From the NCBI GenBank assembly GCA_001247695.2, contig LGRX02034703.1, positions 1 to 64,000 of the forward strand: DNA of 64,000 bases, written 5' to 3'. Every line of letters starts with the position of its first letter. Position 1 is the stretch's first letter. The notes under the pieces were generated by a model. That model searched no databases. It saw only the letters and a program-made list of their open reading frames with translations, and was not told the DNA's origin. Made by a program: the position numbers and the translations under genes. Below are positions 50,155-60,377 of the stretch, piece after piece. The stretch comes from Cymbomonas tetramitiformis (Eukaryota > Chlorophyta > Pyramimonadophyceae > Pyramimonadales > Pyramimonadaceae).

Positions 50155-50774
50155 TGTCATAAAGAGAAACTTAAAATTACTATATACACCATTCTCAGTT
50201 TATGACAAGGATTGCGATCGCAAAAAAAGCATGAAACGCCCGATATTTTAGGTAACCATTGCCTCACTTTTTCAATAAATCACACTGCAGCCGGTGCGTG
50301 TCAGAAAGTGAAACTTAGATTTACTATATAGATCAATTTCTAATAATGACAAGCATGGCAACCCGTAATCTCATCAGCTCCGATCAGCTCCGATCACAGC
50401 GATCACAGATCTGGCTCAAATCGCACTGTGAGGGAAAATCACAGTACACAAATTCATAGTTGTCATAAATAGAAACTTAGATTTACTATAATACTACTTC
50501 TCTAATTATGACAAACTATATTTCCAAATCGCAAAATTTCCAGATGTGTACCACCGGACTGTGTCACAAACAGAAACTTGTATTTACTATAATGATGATT
50601 CTCAGTTAATGACAAGCCGTGTTTCAAGATCGCAGATTTTCCAGAAATGTACATAAGTTCACAAACCAGGGTAAAATCGCAAAATTCCAGAAATCTACAT
50701 AAGTTCACATAAGTTCACAGTTGTCACAAAGTGAAACTTACATTTACTATAACATTGATTCTCAGTTTATGACA
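50155..50774. repeat. Five 53-bp TGTCA-TGACA palindromes in the right ITR
   Basis: Copies lie at 50155-50207, 50299-50351, 50461-50513, 50562-50614 and 50722-50774, the mirror images of those in the left ITR. Confidence 0.9.
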
Positions 50775-50916
50775 ACACACAATCATTCAATTGATAACTG
50801 ATTTGCGAGCTGGGAAGCGAGCAATGCAAGGCGGGCATGGGATGCAGGTACGGCGGTAATAACAAGGATCACGGTGTCGGCTTATGCAGATCTGCCATAG
50901 ATAACCGTAGGTGCTC

Positions 50917-51031
50917 ACTACATGGGAAGCGTTCCGAAATACTGGTAAATCCTGGCAAAATACAGAAGGTACTTAAGGAATACAGTTGTATTTAATAAGG
51001 ATACTCCCCCTCTACACGCTTCCCATGTAGT
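50917..51031. repeat. Nested 115-bp terminal palindrome, right
   Basis: ACTACATGGGAAGCG at 50917-50931 faces CGCTTCCCATGTAGT at 51017-51031. Mirror of the left end. Confidence 0.9.
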
Positions 51032-51037
51032 TCTGGA
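51032..51037. repeat. 6-bp target-site duplication of the virus, right
   Basis: TCTGGA, identical to 25518-25523. Confidence 0.9.
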
Positions 51038-51167
51038 TGCAGTACTGCACTCCCTGGGTGCTGCGACGGTGGTTCACCGGCCGCCTGACCCACTGGAGAG
51101 CGGTGCTGCAAGCTACTACCGTGGACATTGTGGTGACGGTGCCCCTCTGAACTTTGACCCCGAGTAG
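51038..51167 (+). pseudogene. Gag-like gene of element B, part 3 (C-terminal end)
   Basis: When virus and one TCTGGA are ignored, the frame of 24571-25523 continues here for 43 codons to a TAG at 51165-51167. The region corresponds to the C-terminus of element C's gag (LSPVVRARVIAAFQAAALSS). This shows that the virus landed inside a previously open gag gene. 51168-51490 is then the 3' untranslated region of B. Confidence 0.8.
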
Positions 51168-51464
51168 TTTTCCTTCTGGCTCTGGCAGTACACCACTCTG
51201 GTGGTGTGCTGAAATGTACTTTGACCTCAGCGTGGTCTTCAATTTGGTTTATGCTTTGCTTTGACAACTACAATCTTCAATCTGGTTTGCTTACACAGTG
51301 CCTTTCAGTTGTTTAGCGGGAGCTCCTTACCCGTAGGTTTCTGCACTTGTGCTAGCTAGAGGGTTTCAATTTGTGTATCAGAATAGCACAGTTGGATTAG
51401 CAGTTAGGTTTGTCACCCTAGCTCCTACCCTAACTTATCTTAACTTCTCTGACTTACCTGTCAG

Positions 51465-51490
51465 TCACCACCCACAGTGCTGGGGTGGTG
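51465..51490 (+). other. Hairpin before the 3' LTR of element B
   Basis: GTCACCACCC then GGGGTGGTG abuts the LTR, as in element A. Confidence 0.45.
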
Positions 51491-51749
51491 TGCTGAAATC
51501 TGTATAGGCAGCCCTGACCGGGAGTCCCGGTGCAGGCCCCTATGACAGATTCCTAGGTAGCCAACACTGGACCGTGACTGATCCGTAAGCCTGTGCTGTG
51601 ACACACCGAGTGTCACAGGTAGCTAGACTCGAGACCGTTCCGACTCCGTGACCGTTCCGGGTATATCTAGCTTAGGGTTTATTTCTTATAAGAGTTTATC
51701 TATATTGGTTCACTGACTGTCTGATATCTTGAACCGGGATATTCCAGTA
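51491..51749 (+). repeat. 3' LTR of element B
   Basis: 259 bp, one difference from 22014-22272. It is followed by the CCTGG duplication and then by minus-strand gag C. Confidence 0.9.
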
Positions 51750-53945
51750 CCTGGTGCACCACCAAAAGTCGTGTCTGCACCACTAGAAGACAGCGCGGCA
51801 GCCTGGAAAGCTGCAATTACCCGAGCCCGCACCACCGGGCTGAGGGTGTCGATGCCGCTGTAGATGCACGTATGGCCGTAGCACACCACCGGCTCACGTG
51901 CAACCGCCGAGCCGCCTCCACCGTGCACGGCTGCTGCAACTCCTGCTACGCCGCAGCACATTAAAGTGCACGCAAGGAGCACAACCGGCATGTGAGGGCC
52001 AAGTCCCCATGGTGGCACAGTATCTCCCGACTCTGCTCAACCGCATCACCCGACAGAGTTCCCATGCAGTGAGCACCCATCTCAATGGTGCGAGGCCCCG
52101 CCGGCGGAGGGACCTCCTCAATCCCACCTGTAAACTCGTCAGAGGGCGCCGAATAGGTGAAGTTTGGCGCGTCATTAGCCGTAGTCGCGGCCACCACCGC
52201 AGACAACGGCGGGGCAAACGATGCCTGCATCATGCTCACTCCCGTGGCCGCTGCCACCTCACTCCGCTGCTGCTGCTGCTCGGTCTCCACGTCCATGCCC
52301 TCGCCGTCGGAGTCCTCGGAGTCACCCGTCGCAAAGCCGTAGGCGGAGATGTCCACGCCCCCGGCCGATGCGCCGTCGTTCAGCACGGCTGGCGCGCCGT
52401 ACTGTGTACACGCCGCGGAGAATGCAGTTGGCCTATTGTCGGCCACGGACTGAAATACCTGGCAAAGTGCTAAGGTGTGTAGCACCTCCCGTGTACAGTC
52501 CGCGACCGGCTGGCAGTACGCCGCCGTCGTCCCCGCCGCATGCTTCTTTCCGCCAAGCGGGCAATCGTCCCACGAGTGGAACTTGTGCCCATCGCCCGCC
52601 GTGGGACAGCGAGGGCACTGCGGGATGGCCTTTTTAAGGCGAGTGTCGAATCCCACCTGTGGGTCAGGGCGAGACCCGCAACGCGGTAGCCGGAAAGACC
52701 CTTTCGTGCCTATTCTACGAAAGGTGGGTTTACACACCGTAAGGACCCCTTACGGTGGGTTACCCAACCCTAAGTAATCCGATTATTTCAGCCCCTAAAC
52801 TGACCCCCTGGTCATATTCATGGTGGCAGGATGACTTTAGACACTCCCAAGAGGCATCCGCGAAGAAATATATCGGATGTATCTGGGTTTGTTAACCTGA
52901 AAACACAAACCCAAACCGGCAAACCAATTATCGCATATAAATCGTATCATATAGCGTAATAAACCGTCATACCACCCTCACTTCGCGTGACATTTTGAGG
53001 GTCAAGATGGCCTCGAATGAAAATTTTGACAAGACACCGCAGAAAGAGCAGCTCGAGAACTTCCTTGACAACATAGGTCTCCAAAATTCCAAAGGGCTAT
53101 CGAGGAAGGCCACATATCTACCAATATACAAAATTGTGTGGTAACCCACCGTAAGCATATATGATCGGAACCCGCTACACCTCCCCACTTCGCGAGCGCA
53201 TTACACACATGAGGCACATCGCATCCATCCATAGTATGTTCCTCAGCTTTCATTCAACTCATAAACTGTCTGAAAATCGATAGGTTTGACACCGTAGACC
53301 TCATAACGCCACCACTAGAGGCCGCCGATTCCTCTTACGGCGGGTAAACCCACCGTAAGATTAGTAGAATAGGCATTTCGCGTCCGTTTGGGCAGCAAAG
53401 AAGCCGCACCTCCTTGACGTTGGGACTTCACGAAGTTCTCGATCCTCTCAATTTTGGCGAAGAGCTTGAGGATGAGGTCGTCACCTGGAGGCACCACCGC
53501 CGAAGCCGCGGTCCCGGCAGTGCCCCCCTGCTCCGCCTGCGACGAACTCCACGACACGTAGACCGACGCCACCAAATCGGACAAATCCGCAAGCGACACA
53601 TGTTACAAGTCCACAAGGCGAGGGTAACGCACACGGATGGCAGCGTAGAAGTTAGGGTCCAGTGACTCCCACAGCTGCTGCTTGCGCGTCGTGGCCGTGC
53701 GAGTCCAGTCCGCAGCTGGATTCTCACGCACGAGCCGTTGTTCCTTGGCCAAAATGGGCCTTGGGTCAACATTCGCGGGGTACGTTAGGGAAGAATGCTC
53801 CGCCTGCAGCTTCTGACGAACTGCAGGCGGTACGCACCCTTTAATGAGGTCCACCTCGTCGTCATAATCATTCTCCGTTAGTAGGTGACTGAGCATGTCT
53901 TCTTCCTCAGTGTCTTTCTGCATGGGATGAGTGTCCAGTGCGTGA
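51750..53945 (-). pseudogene. Gag-like gene of element C (minus strand, broken)
   Basis: Reading leftward: a region near 53920-53610 (LTYPANVDPRPILAKEQRL, ESLDPNFYAAIRVRYPRLVD) matches element B. A frameshift near 53600 and a MITE at 52707-53375 follow. Then come the knuckle CPRCPTAGDGHKFHSWDDCP (near 52620), the HTLALCQVFQSVADN region, and, after another frame change near 52000, the hydrophobic helix (VVLLACTLMCCGVAGVAAA) and CIYSGIDTLSPVVRARV. The gene is cut by element B at 51750 and ends at 21966. The N-terminal gag third is missing: at about 53945 the sequence changes to an unrelated element. Confidence 0.7.
52707..53375. mobile_element. 669-bp MITE in gag C
   Basis: Its ends are TGCCTATTCTAC and GTAGAATAGGCA with the 5-bp duplication TTTCG (52702-52706 and 53376-53380). 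Subterminal inverted words (GTGGGTTTAC, TTACGGTGGG) are present. The inner block GCAGAAAGAGCAGCTCGAGA and GACAACATAGGTCTCCAAA is shared with the MITE at 23919-24566. Confidence 0.85.
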
Positions 53946-56900
53946 ATTTCCTCTGGGTCCCAGTTTTGGCCAGCTGCTGGGTCATGCTGTCCTCGACCTC
54001 ACCAGCGTCCGGCGCCGCCGGGTCTGCACCCCGCTGTTGGCCTCCGTCTGTAGCCATTTGCTGGGTCAAATTCTCCTCCAGGTGCTCCGGAGACTCGTTC
54101 ACTGGTCCACCCTCCACTACTTCGTCAGGAGTCACGGCATCAGGCGGTGTAATCTCAATCGGCTGCTGCTCCGGCTGCTCACCAAAGAGGTCCGCCCTCA
54201 TCTCTGCAGGAGTCACCGCCGACTGCCTTTCACGGTACTGGTGCACTCTGTACAAGCTGCACCATGCATCCGGCATCCCGCCGGGGATGTCCCCCCCTGT
54301 CTGTGCTAGGAATGGTCCCCGTGGCCGAAACAGAAGCCGCGGGCACTCCCACGGAGTTTCCACCAGCATCCCCCGTAGCCCAAGGGTAGGGGGGCGAGTC
54401 CATGACGGCCAGTGATTCCTCCGCCGGCATCCCACGCTGTCGGCCGCGCCAGCGCAGAAGGCCCTCCGCCTCCCACGCGCGGTGCCCTATCGGGGCATTC
54501 TGCTCCAAGGCCTCAGCCTGCTCCGCTGGAGTCATCTCGTCCCACGCAAGGCATAGATCGTGGGCCCGTGTCTCCGCCAGGTCCAGTGCACGGACCTGCG
54601 GGGAGTCGTTGCACATCCCACGTGACCTCGGAGGGCCCAGCAACAGTGCCGACACGTGCTCGACCATGCGCTGCTGCTGCGTCGGCAGTGGCAGCGTGCC
54701 CAACGGAGTGTGGTGGGCCGGGGCTTGCTTCTGCAGGTCCATCAGGTCCACCTCATTCCTGACGTTATCCAGCTCGCTCCGTCTCTTGTACCTCCGAGCT
54801 GGCGCGGCAGACGACCTCATACCACGACCTTGTTGCATCCGTTCCAGTGCAGTACGGATCCCCGTCGTCGACTTGCGCTTCAGGCTTTTGCGTAGTCGCA
54901 TCATCAACACTTCCATGGAAAGCGCCCCCGTTGGCCGCCTGAAGTGCCAAGCATTCAGACGGCCAGACACTGCGGCCAAACAGGGCCTGTAGATACCCTC
55001 GTAGGCCCAGGGTTCTAGCACGGAGTAGCGCTTGGGCATGGGGTCGTCGATGATGGGGGTTGCCCCCGCCGCTGCGGGAGCCGGTTGAGGGGTCTCGGCA
55101 AGAGAGCGACGCCCAGTGTCACTTTCTGGCCCCTCAGCCGAAAGGGTCCTTAGACCCTATTGCCGATCCGAGTCGGCCGGCAGCTCGCTGGCCGCCGGGG
55201 ACGCCCGCTGCGCCTCAATGATGCCCTCCACCAGATCTGTACAACCAGTGAGAGCCGTCAACTCTAGAACAGCGTTGACGTCTGCGGCTGCAAGGGCCTC
55301 CACTTCCCCCCGCAGCTCCACCGGTGCCCACGAGATGTCCTCATCGTGTGCCATGGCGAAGAACATAGCGGCCACCTGCCACCTGTCTCGAGACAACCTC
55401 TTAGGAGCGTTCGCCTTCCACGCAGCCAGCTTGGCCGCGTCCTTGCAATCCCGCACCAGATGTCCACGCCTTCCACACGCGTAGCACTCCCGTGTCTCTG
55501 GAGCCGGGAGGCCAGGTGGAGCACCAGGAGGGGGCAGTCCAGGTGGAGGAGGAGGTGTGGATGTCGCGGCCAGCTCGAGCTCAGACTCCGTCAGTGCATT
55601 TAGGGTACGCCCTCGACGTTGCTGCCAGAAAGGTGCAGAAGGTGCTGGGGCTCTTCTGCTGGATGCGTCTGCCGCCTTGGATGCCTTGCTCGCCTCGAGG
55701 TCACTGGCGAACTCGAGCACCTTGAGAACAGCCGAGGTAACGCCTCGGCTGTGCCCTTCAGCACGTGCCCGATTCTCCCACTCCCCTGGATTATTGAGAT
55801 CCAGGTTCACCCTCCTCATTTCCAGCCCCACCTTGCTGTGGTGCACCAAACCCCGCCAGAAGTGGTGGCCGAAATCCTCGTCGGAGACGGGCACACAGCC
55901 AGACACTACCTTGGCCAGGAAGTTTATTTACGGTGCGCTGCCGCGCAGACAGTCGCGAGTGGTAAGCGTTGGCCGTCTCCTTGCTCGATTGTCTTCGAGT
56001 GAGTCCGTCACGCAGCTTCTGCAGCTTCTCAATAGCCAGCAGGCTGAGGGCCAGGTCTCCGAAGAATATGTCAGCGTCGGCGTACCGCTGTATCCACCCC
56101 GCTGACGTGCCGACACCTCCCGCGGCCTTCTCCACAAACTCCCGCTGCTCACCTCGCAAGCACTCCTCCGCCACAATCCACATGATGTCAGGGACGGAGG
56201 CAATGTATCCCTCACCGGTGCAGCTAGCTTGGCGGCACGCCCTCATCACCAGCTTGTTGTCCAGTAAGTTCTGGACCTTTCGAGAGAAGGCCTCCAGCTG
56301 GTTGACCTTGTCGTCTTCGGACAGATCACCTTCTGAAGGGAACTTCGGCAGCTTGTTCACGAGCTTCATTAGCGCGTCCTCCACCTTCTGCTCGCCTGAG
56401 GTCACGGCTGCTGGGCTCTCCCGCGGTGGACGATGAAGTAGCTGCAGGAGTAAAGGTCGCTGCGTTAGGTGAAAGGTGAGGTCGAGGATGATGACGTGGA
56501 CCAAGGTCAGTCGGAGCCGTCGCAGGCGCGGGGGTCGTCGGGTGGTGTACAGAGGTGGGGGCTGCTGTCAGAGCTAGGAAGTGGCTCGACCATCAGATGG
56601 AGGCGGGGTTGGAGTCGGAATTGGCGTAGGAGCTGACTGTGACTGCAGCTGCCGATACCACTCCGATTGCTCCACCTCGGCCCATGCTGCAAGACAGTCG
56701 GGATCCAGGAGGTGAGTCTCGGACTCAGGGGTACTGGAGACGTGCTTCCATTCCGGGCGGGGGTTTCCTGAGCCCGCAGGCCTACTGCGGTATGCCAGGA
56801 GGGCCGCGTCCACCACGCCCCGGTCCACCACCCACGCATGCGTCTCCATCTCCGGGGTCATCAGCATGACTGGTGGCTGTGCCACAGTGCCCCCCATGTC

Positions 56901-58115
56901 AAGGTACTCCCTCAGTGATACCCCCAGCATGAGGATAGCCTTGTAGAAGAGGTCAAGGCCCCCATCTGCAGCCGATCTGACCGTGGCCGTCGGCATTCCG
57001 AGGGGGTATCCAGTGTTCCCCCAAGGCTGCGGTACCCACAGAGTGTGCCCATCTCGAGTGGCCAGTAGAGCCCGCCCTCGATACCCACCTTGACCAGAAG
57101 GAGGGGGAAGGGGAGGTCTCTCTGGTGACCCATCACGACCTCCACCATCATGCCCTGGCGCTGGCAACGCAAACGCGCTACCAGGAGGAGGTGGTGGTGG
57201 TGGTGGCCCACTGGGCGGTGGGGGTGGCCTCGCGGTTGGCAAGGGAGCAGCTGTTGAAAGTCCAGATGGTGCACATCCCCCATCGCCACCTCCAAGAGCT
57301 GGTGCAGCAGGGTCATGCGCAGGGGGAGGCAGCTCCGCTGAGGGCCCGCCAGGCGTCACTCCACCAGGACCATTAACGGTTCCGTTTGCCCCACGGAAGC
57401 TCACGTGTCGAACGTCAGCGGTCGAGTCAGTGCCTGGGGTGTGGTCAGCAGGGGGTCCTTCAACAGACCCGAGAACCACCACCGTCTCCAGGGACTGTCT
57501 TCGTAGCCGGGCCAGTTGACGGGAGCCAGCGGTCTCGCGCTCTCGTGTGGCGCTGCCCTTGCCCGACATCTGCTGCAGGGTCACGTTCCCGCTGCTGGCT
57601 CCAGCTCCTCCTCTGCCGCCGGGCTGCTCAATTTGCACCCCCCACATTGGGGGCCACCACCGCAGTCAGGGGGGCAACACCAGCTCGCTGCTCCATGTGT
57701 GTCTCCCCTGCACCCTCTGTCGGTGGTTCGTCCTCCAAGAGTGCATGCTCCGCAGCCACCGCCTTCCAGCGACTGAAGTGACCCCCGTTGGGAACTCCGC
57801 ACTGGTGGTCTTGGCCAAAGGCGCTGTCTCAGGGCGGGGAGCTGAGTCGGGAGCGGGCTGCTTGTCCCCCTCCTGGCCGTGAAACTCCCGCAGACACTCC
57901 CGGAAGGTAGCCGCGAGGGCTGCTGGAGTGAGCGTCTGCCCCTCGTCACGCTCTCGTCGCCGCAGCCTCCGTTTCCGCTCCTTAGAGTCGCGGTGTCTGC
58001 GAGCACGGTCACTCAGGTCGCCACTCTGCTTGCTCGTGCCCGACTTGGACGACTTCGAGGACCTCGAGGATGATGACGACGACGCCTGCGAGGTAGAGGA
58101 GGGGCCAAGCGAAGG
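53946..58115 (-). pseudogene. CCHC-knuckle Gag-like gene, frameshifted (element E)
   Basis: The minus strand is largely coding from about 58110 to 53946, in several frames. Segments: a charged N-terminal stretch (SSKSGTSKQSGDLSDRARR, about 58050); a 357-codon proline-rich frame (57647-56574); a helical Gag-like region (56504-55950: KVQNLLDNKLVMRACRQ, LSLLAIEKLQKLRDGL); a frame with a CCHC knuckle (CYACGRRGHLVRDC, near 55475) ending at 55157; and a last frame (55039-54230 and on to about 53946) of unknown type. The CCHC motif and layout indicate a retroelement Gag. No protease, RT or integrase was found. Several frameshifts make it a relic. It is unrelated to the gag family of elements A-D and G and replaces the N-terminus of C. 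Confidence 0.6.
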
Positions 58116-58365
58116 AGGTATGTTACACCCCTGTAACTGTACACGTGAATTTAGGGAGTATTAGGGCGTTACATGTGCTGTACTATTTTGAGAATATTTT
58201 TCAATAGCCAATAAAATAGGGTAACGAAAAAAATGAAACCCAAATTTTCATTTTCAGATCTAACGTATTTATTTTTCACGTATTTTAGTACAACATCACT
58301 CAGAGGAAAAAACGTGACTAATCTGTACCTAATTCGGACTTTTTAGGTACCTGCATATCACAGTT

Positions 58366-58600
58366 TAAGTATCTATTTGACACCAGTTAAACACAGTTTA
58401 AGTATCTATTAGACACAGTTTAAGTATCTATTAGACACAGTTTAAGTATCTATTAGACACAGTTTAAGTATCTATTAGACACAGTTTAAGTATCTATTAG
58501 ACACAGTTTAGGTATGATTTAGACACAGTTTAGGTATGATTTAGACACAGTTTAGGTATGATTTAGACACAGTTTAAGTATCTATTAGATACAGTTTAGA
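58366..58600. repeat. 22-bp tandem repeat in the left arm of the foldback
   Basis: CACAGTTTAAGTATCTATTAGA, with variants ending GGTATGATTTAGA, repeats about ten times. The right arm has the inverse array with fewer copies (about 61490-61610), so the arrays have changed copy number since the arms were identical. Confidence 0.9.
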
Positions 58601-59536
58601 CATCTGTTAATAACCGTTTTAGTACCCGCTAGGTGCTTATTAGGCATTGTTTAGGTTCCTTCTAATCACCGTATGTTTTATTCGCGCGTATATATGCTGA
58701 TAATAACCGTTGAGAAATGAGTACAGCTAACCGTTGAGAAAATAATATTGCCGTACGTGACCCAATTCAGAAACCAATACTACTAACCGTTGAAGTCAAT
58801 ATAATATATTTTATCGTTATGCTTGCAAGTAGTATTTGACTCTCACTTTAGTATTTGAGTCAACGTATTAAATAAGTTGGCACGAATTGTTACCGTTGCG
58901 TCCATGCAAGAACTACTCGAAATTGTGAAACTATGTGTCTAACAGCACAACATAAACTGCACATGCACAGAGCAAACAATGCACTGGGTGGGTGACTAGG
59001 CATTCGAAACAGCACAAAGCATATGAATGCATCTCAGGAAAGTAAACACGTTTATTACAACATAAAATTTGACACTTACAGTCTATAGTAGTTTACGTTC
59101 TCGGATTCTACAAAGCTATTCTACTCGAGTAGATCTACAGATCTTCTACTGTGCTTGTACCACAAGTCAGTTTAACAAAATCGTCTAGCAGCGCAACTAG
59201 CTAAAGGCGGTCCCAGCGTCATCGACAGGTGGACCGTATCGACATTCCATCAGCAGTCGGTTACCAATTCCAGCGAAATCTGCGGTTGCACAAAACAAAA
59301 GCCAGGCCTTGTTAGCACAAAAATACTATAAATAACGGAAACAGAGCTTATTACAATAATTACAATACACGCAGCAGAGCGAACATGCACAAACAAGTCG
59401 TATATATCAACAAGCTCACCTGCGCTTTTTCCCAGTGATATTCTTGATGCTCCCCGCCCTATGCGCGCTGCCACTCAAATATCACAGTGTTAGCATTCAA
59501 AACAAATACACATCACAGAAAACTGAAAATCTCAGC

Positions 59537-59606
59537 GGGGTGAGTTGGCTTCGAACCAACAACTCCCAGCCCGATGGGCTGGTGAGACGCACAAATCGAC
59601 CACCCC
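59537..59606 (-). other. tRNA-like hairpin cluster, left arm
   Basis: On the minus strand GGGGTGG can pair with TCACCCC (7 bp with one G-U). The T arm is GTTGG-TTCGAAG-CCAAC with a seven-base loop and a B-box-like GGTTCGAAGCC. An anticodon-like arm is CCAGC-CCATCGG-GCTGG. The D arm is poor and position 33 is not U, so a functional tRNA is doubtful; a tRNA-derived segment is more likely. Confidence 0.4.
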
Positions 59607-60299
59607 CTTCTAGGCAATGAACACCAGGCCTGTATGCGCACGTATGCTAGTAAACAACAAAGTACATGCTACTCGTGCAAAATATAATAATGACAAAAAG
59701 GAAAGCTCAAAGGAAATACAACCAAACCAGTGCTCTATACTGCTTTGCAGCGGTTGACGGCGTGGGCTGGACAACGTTTGTGCGGCTAATCGTTGCTTCT
59801 ATCTTTTGTCTACACGTGAAGAGCTACAGCGGTCAGCGCGGTTCTCCATGGCGGACGATGTCGTTCGAATGATATCTGGATCGATATTTGTGCCAGGCTG
59901 CCAACCCATTTTGATTCGATCGGCATTTATTTCGATCTGACAGCACACGCACCAGTAATCGACGATGTTGAATATATCGAATCGAGATATGATACTACCA
60001 TGATCGTCCGCGGCCTGTTGACCTGTAGCTGTTCATGGGTACAGGGAAGATAGAATCAGATAGAACGTTTAACTACAATCATAAACGCCGTTCAGCTCGG
60101 GCCGCCAACCGTTGCAAAGCAGTACCGTGCACTGGTCTGCTTGTATTTGTTTTTGTAGGCTTTCATGTTTGTGATTGTGTTTTCCACGAGCGGCTCGTAT
60201 TTTGTTGTTTACCAGGTTTGAGTGGTGTTTATGGGTGTCAGCTTTGCTGTGCTTACTGGCATTCGCGCGCACGCATGCCTGGTGTTCATTGCGTAGAAG

Positions 60300-60377
60300 G
60301 GGGTGGTAGACACAGTAGTATGTGCGTCTCTCCAGCCCATCGGGCTGGGAGTTGTTGGTTCGAAGCCAACTCACCCC
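60300..60377 (+). other. tRNA-like hairpin cluster, right arm
   Basis: Inverted copy of the left-arm structure with identical acceptor, anticodon-like and T arms, but a longer D-arm region (78 versus 70 bases). Confidence 0.4.

Larger units (their letters stand above)
25524..51031. mobile_element. Integrated Polinton/Maverick-type DNA virus, 25.5 kb
   Basis: The element has ITRs of about 0.9 kb, a 6-bp duplication, and the hallmark set: protein-primed PolB, RVE integrase, packaging ATPase, major capsid and candidate minor capsid proteins. All these genes are open from start to stop, so it may be functional. Composition is AT-rich against GC-rich surroundings. It carries extra genes (lipase, two DNA methyltransferases, primase-helicase, retropepsin-like protease, fibres). 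Leaving it out restores element B's gag frame. At 25.5 kb it is larger than the 15-20 kb usual for animal Polintons. Confidence 0.95.
50122..51031 (-). repeat. Right inverted terminal repeat
   Basis: 910 bp, reverse complement of 25524-26430 apart from small differences. It ends at the T of GTAGT before the TCTGGA duplication. It holds no gene. Confidence 0.95.
22014..51749 (+). mobile_element. Gag-only LTR retroelement B, carrying the integrated virus
   Basis: Its 259-bp LTRs are at 22014-22272 and 51491-51749 and it is flanked by the 5-bp duplication CCTGG (22009-22013 and 51750-51754). Without the 25.5-kb virus and a 648-bp MITE it would be a little over 3 kb with one gag-like gene. The LTRs differ at a single site seen (T/C near 22040 versus 51518), so the insertion is recent, and the virus inside it is more recent still. 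No pol genes belong to it. Confidence 0.9.

Noticed and set aside
49411..50160. ATG at 50160 as the adenine methyltransferase start
   Set aside because: It would place 13 codons within the ITR. The ATG at 50121 starts directly with the conserved methyltransferase N-terminus.
25524..51031. Bacteriophage or virophage-only interpretation
   Set aside because: The RVE integrase, protein-primed PolB, capsid type and 6-bp duplication in a eukaryotic LTR element point to a Polinton/Maverick-type virus. No phage terminase or tail genes are seen.
51491..51749. Treating this LTR as the 3' LTR of the minus-strand gag at 51750-53945
   Set aside because: Its orientation, the adjacent hairpin on the left, the CCTGG duplication and near identity to 22014-22272 show it belongs to plus-strand element B. 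C has its own diverged LTR at about 21452-21697.
59537..60377. Annotating functional tRNA genes in the foldback arms
   Set aside because: The D arm is poor, position 33 is not U and the two copies differ in D-arm length, so they were recorded only as tRNA-like.
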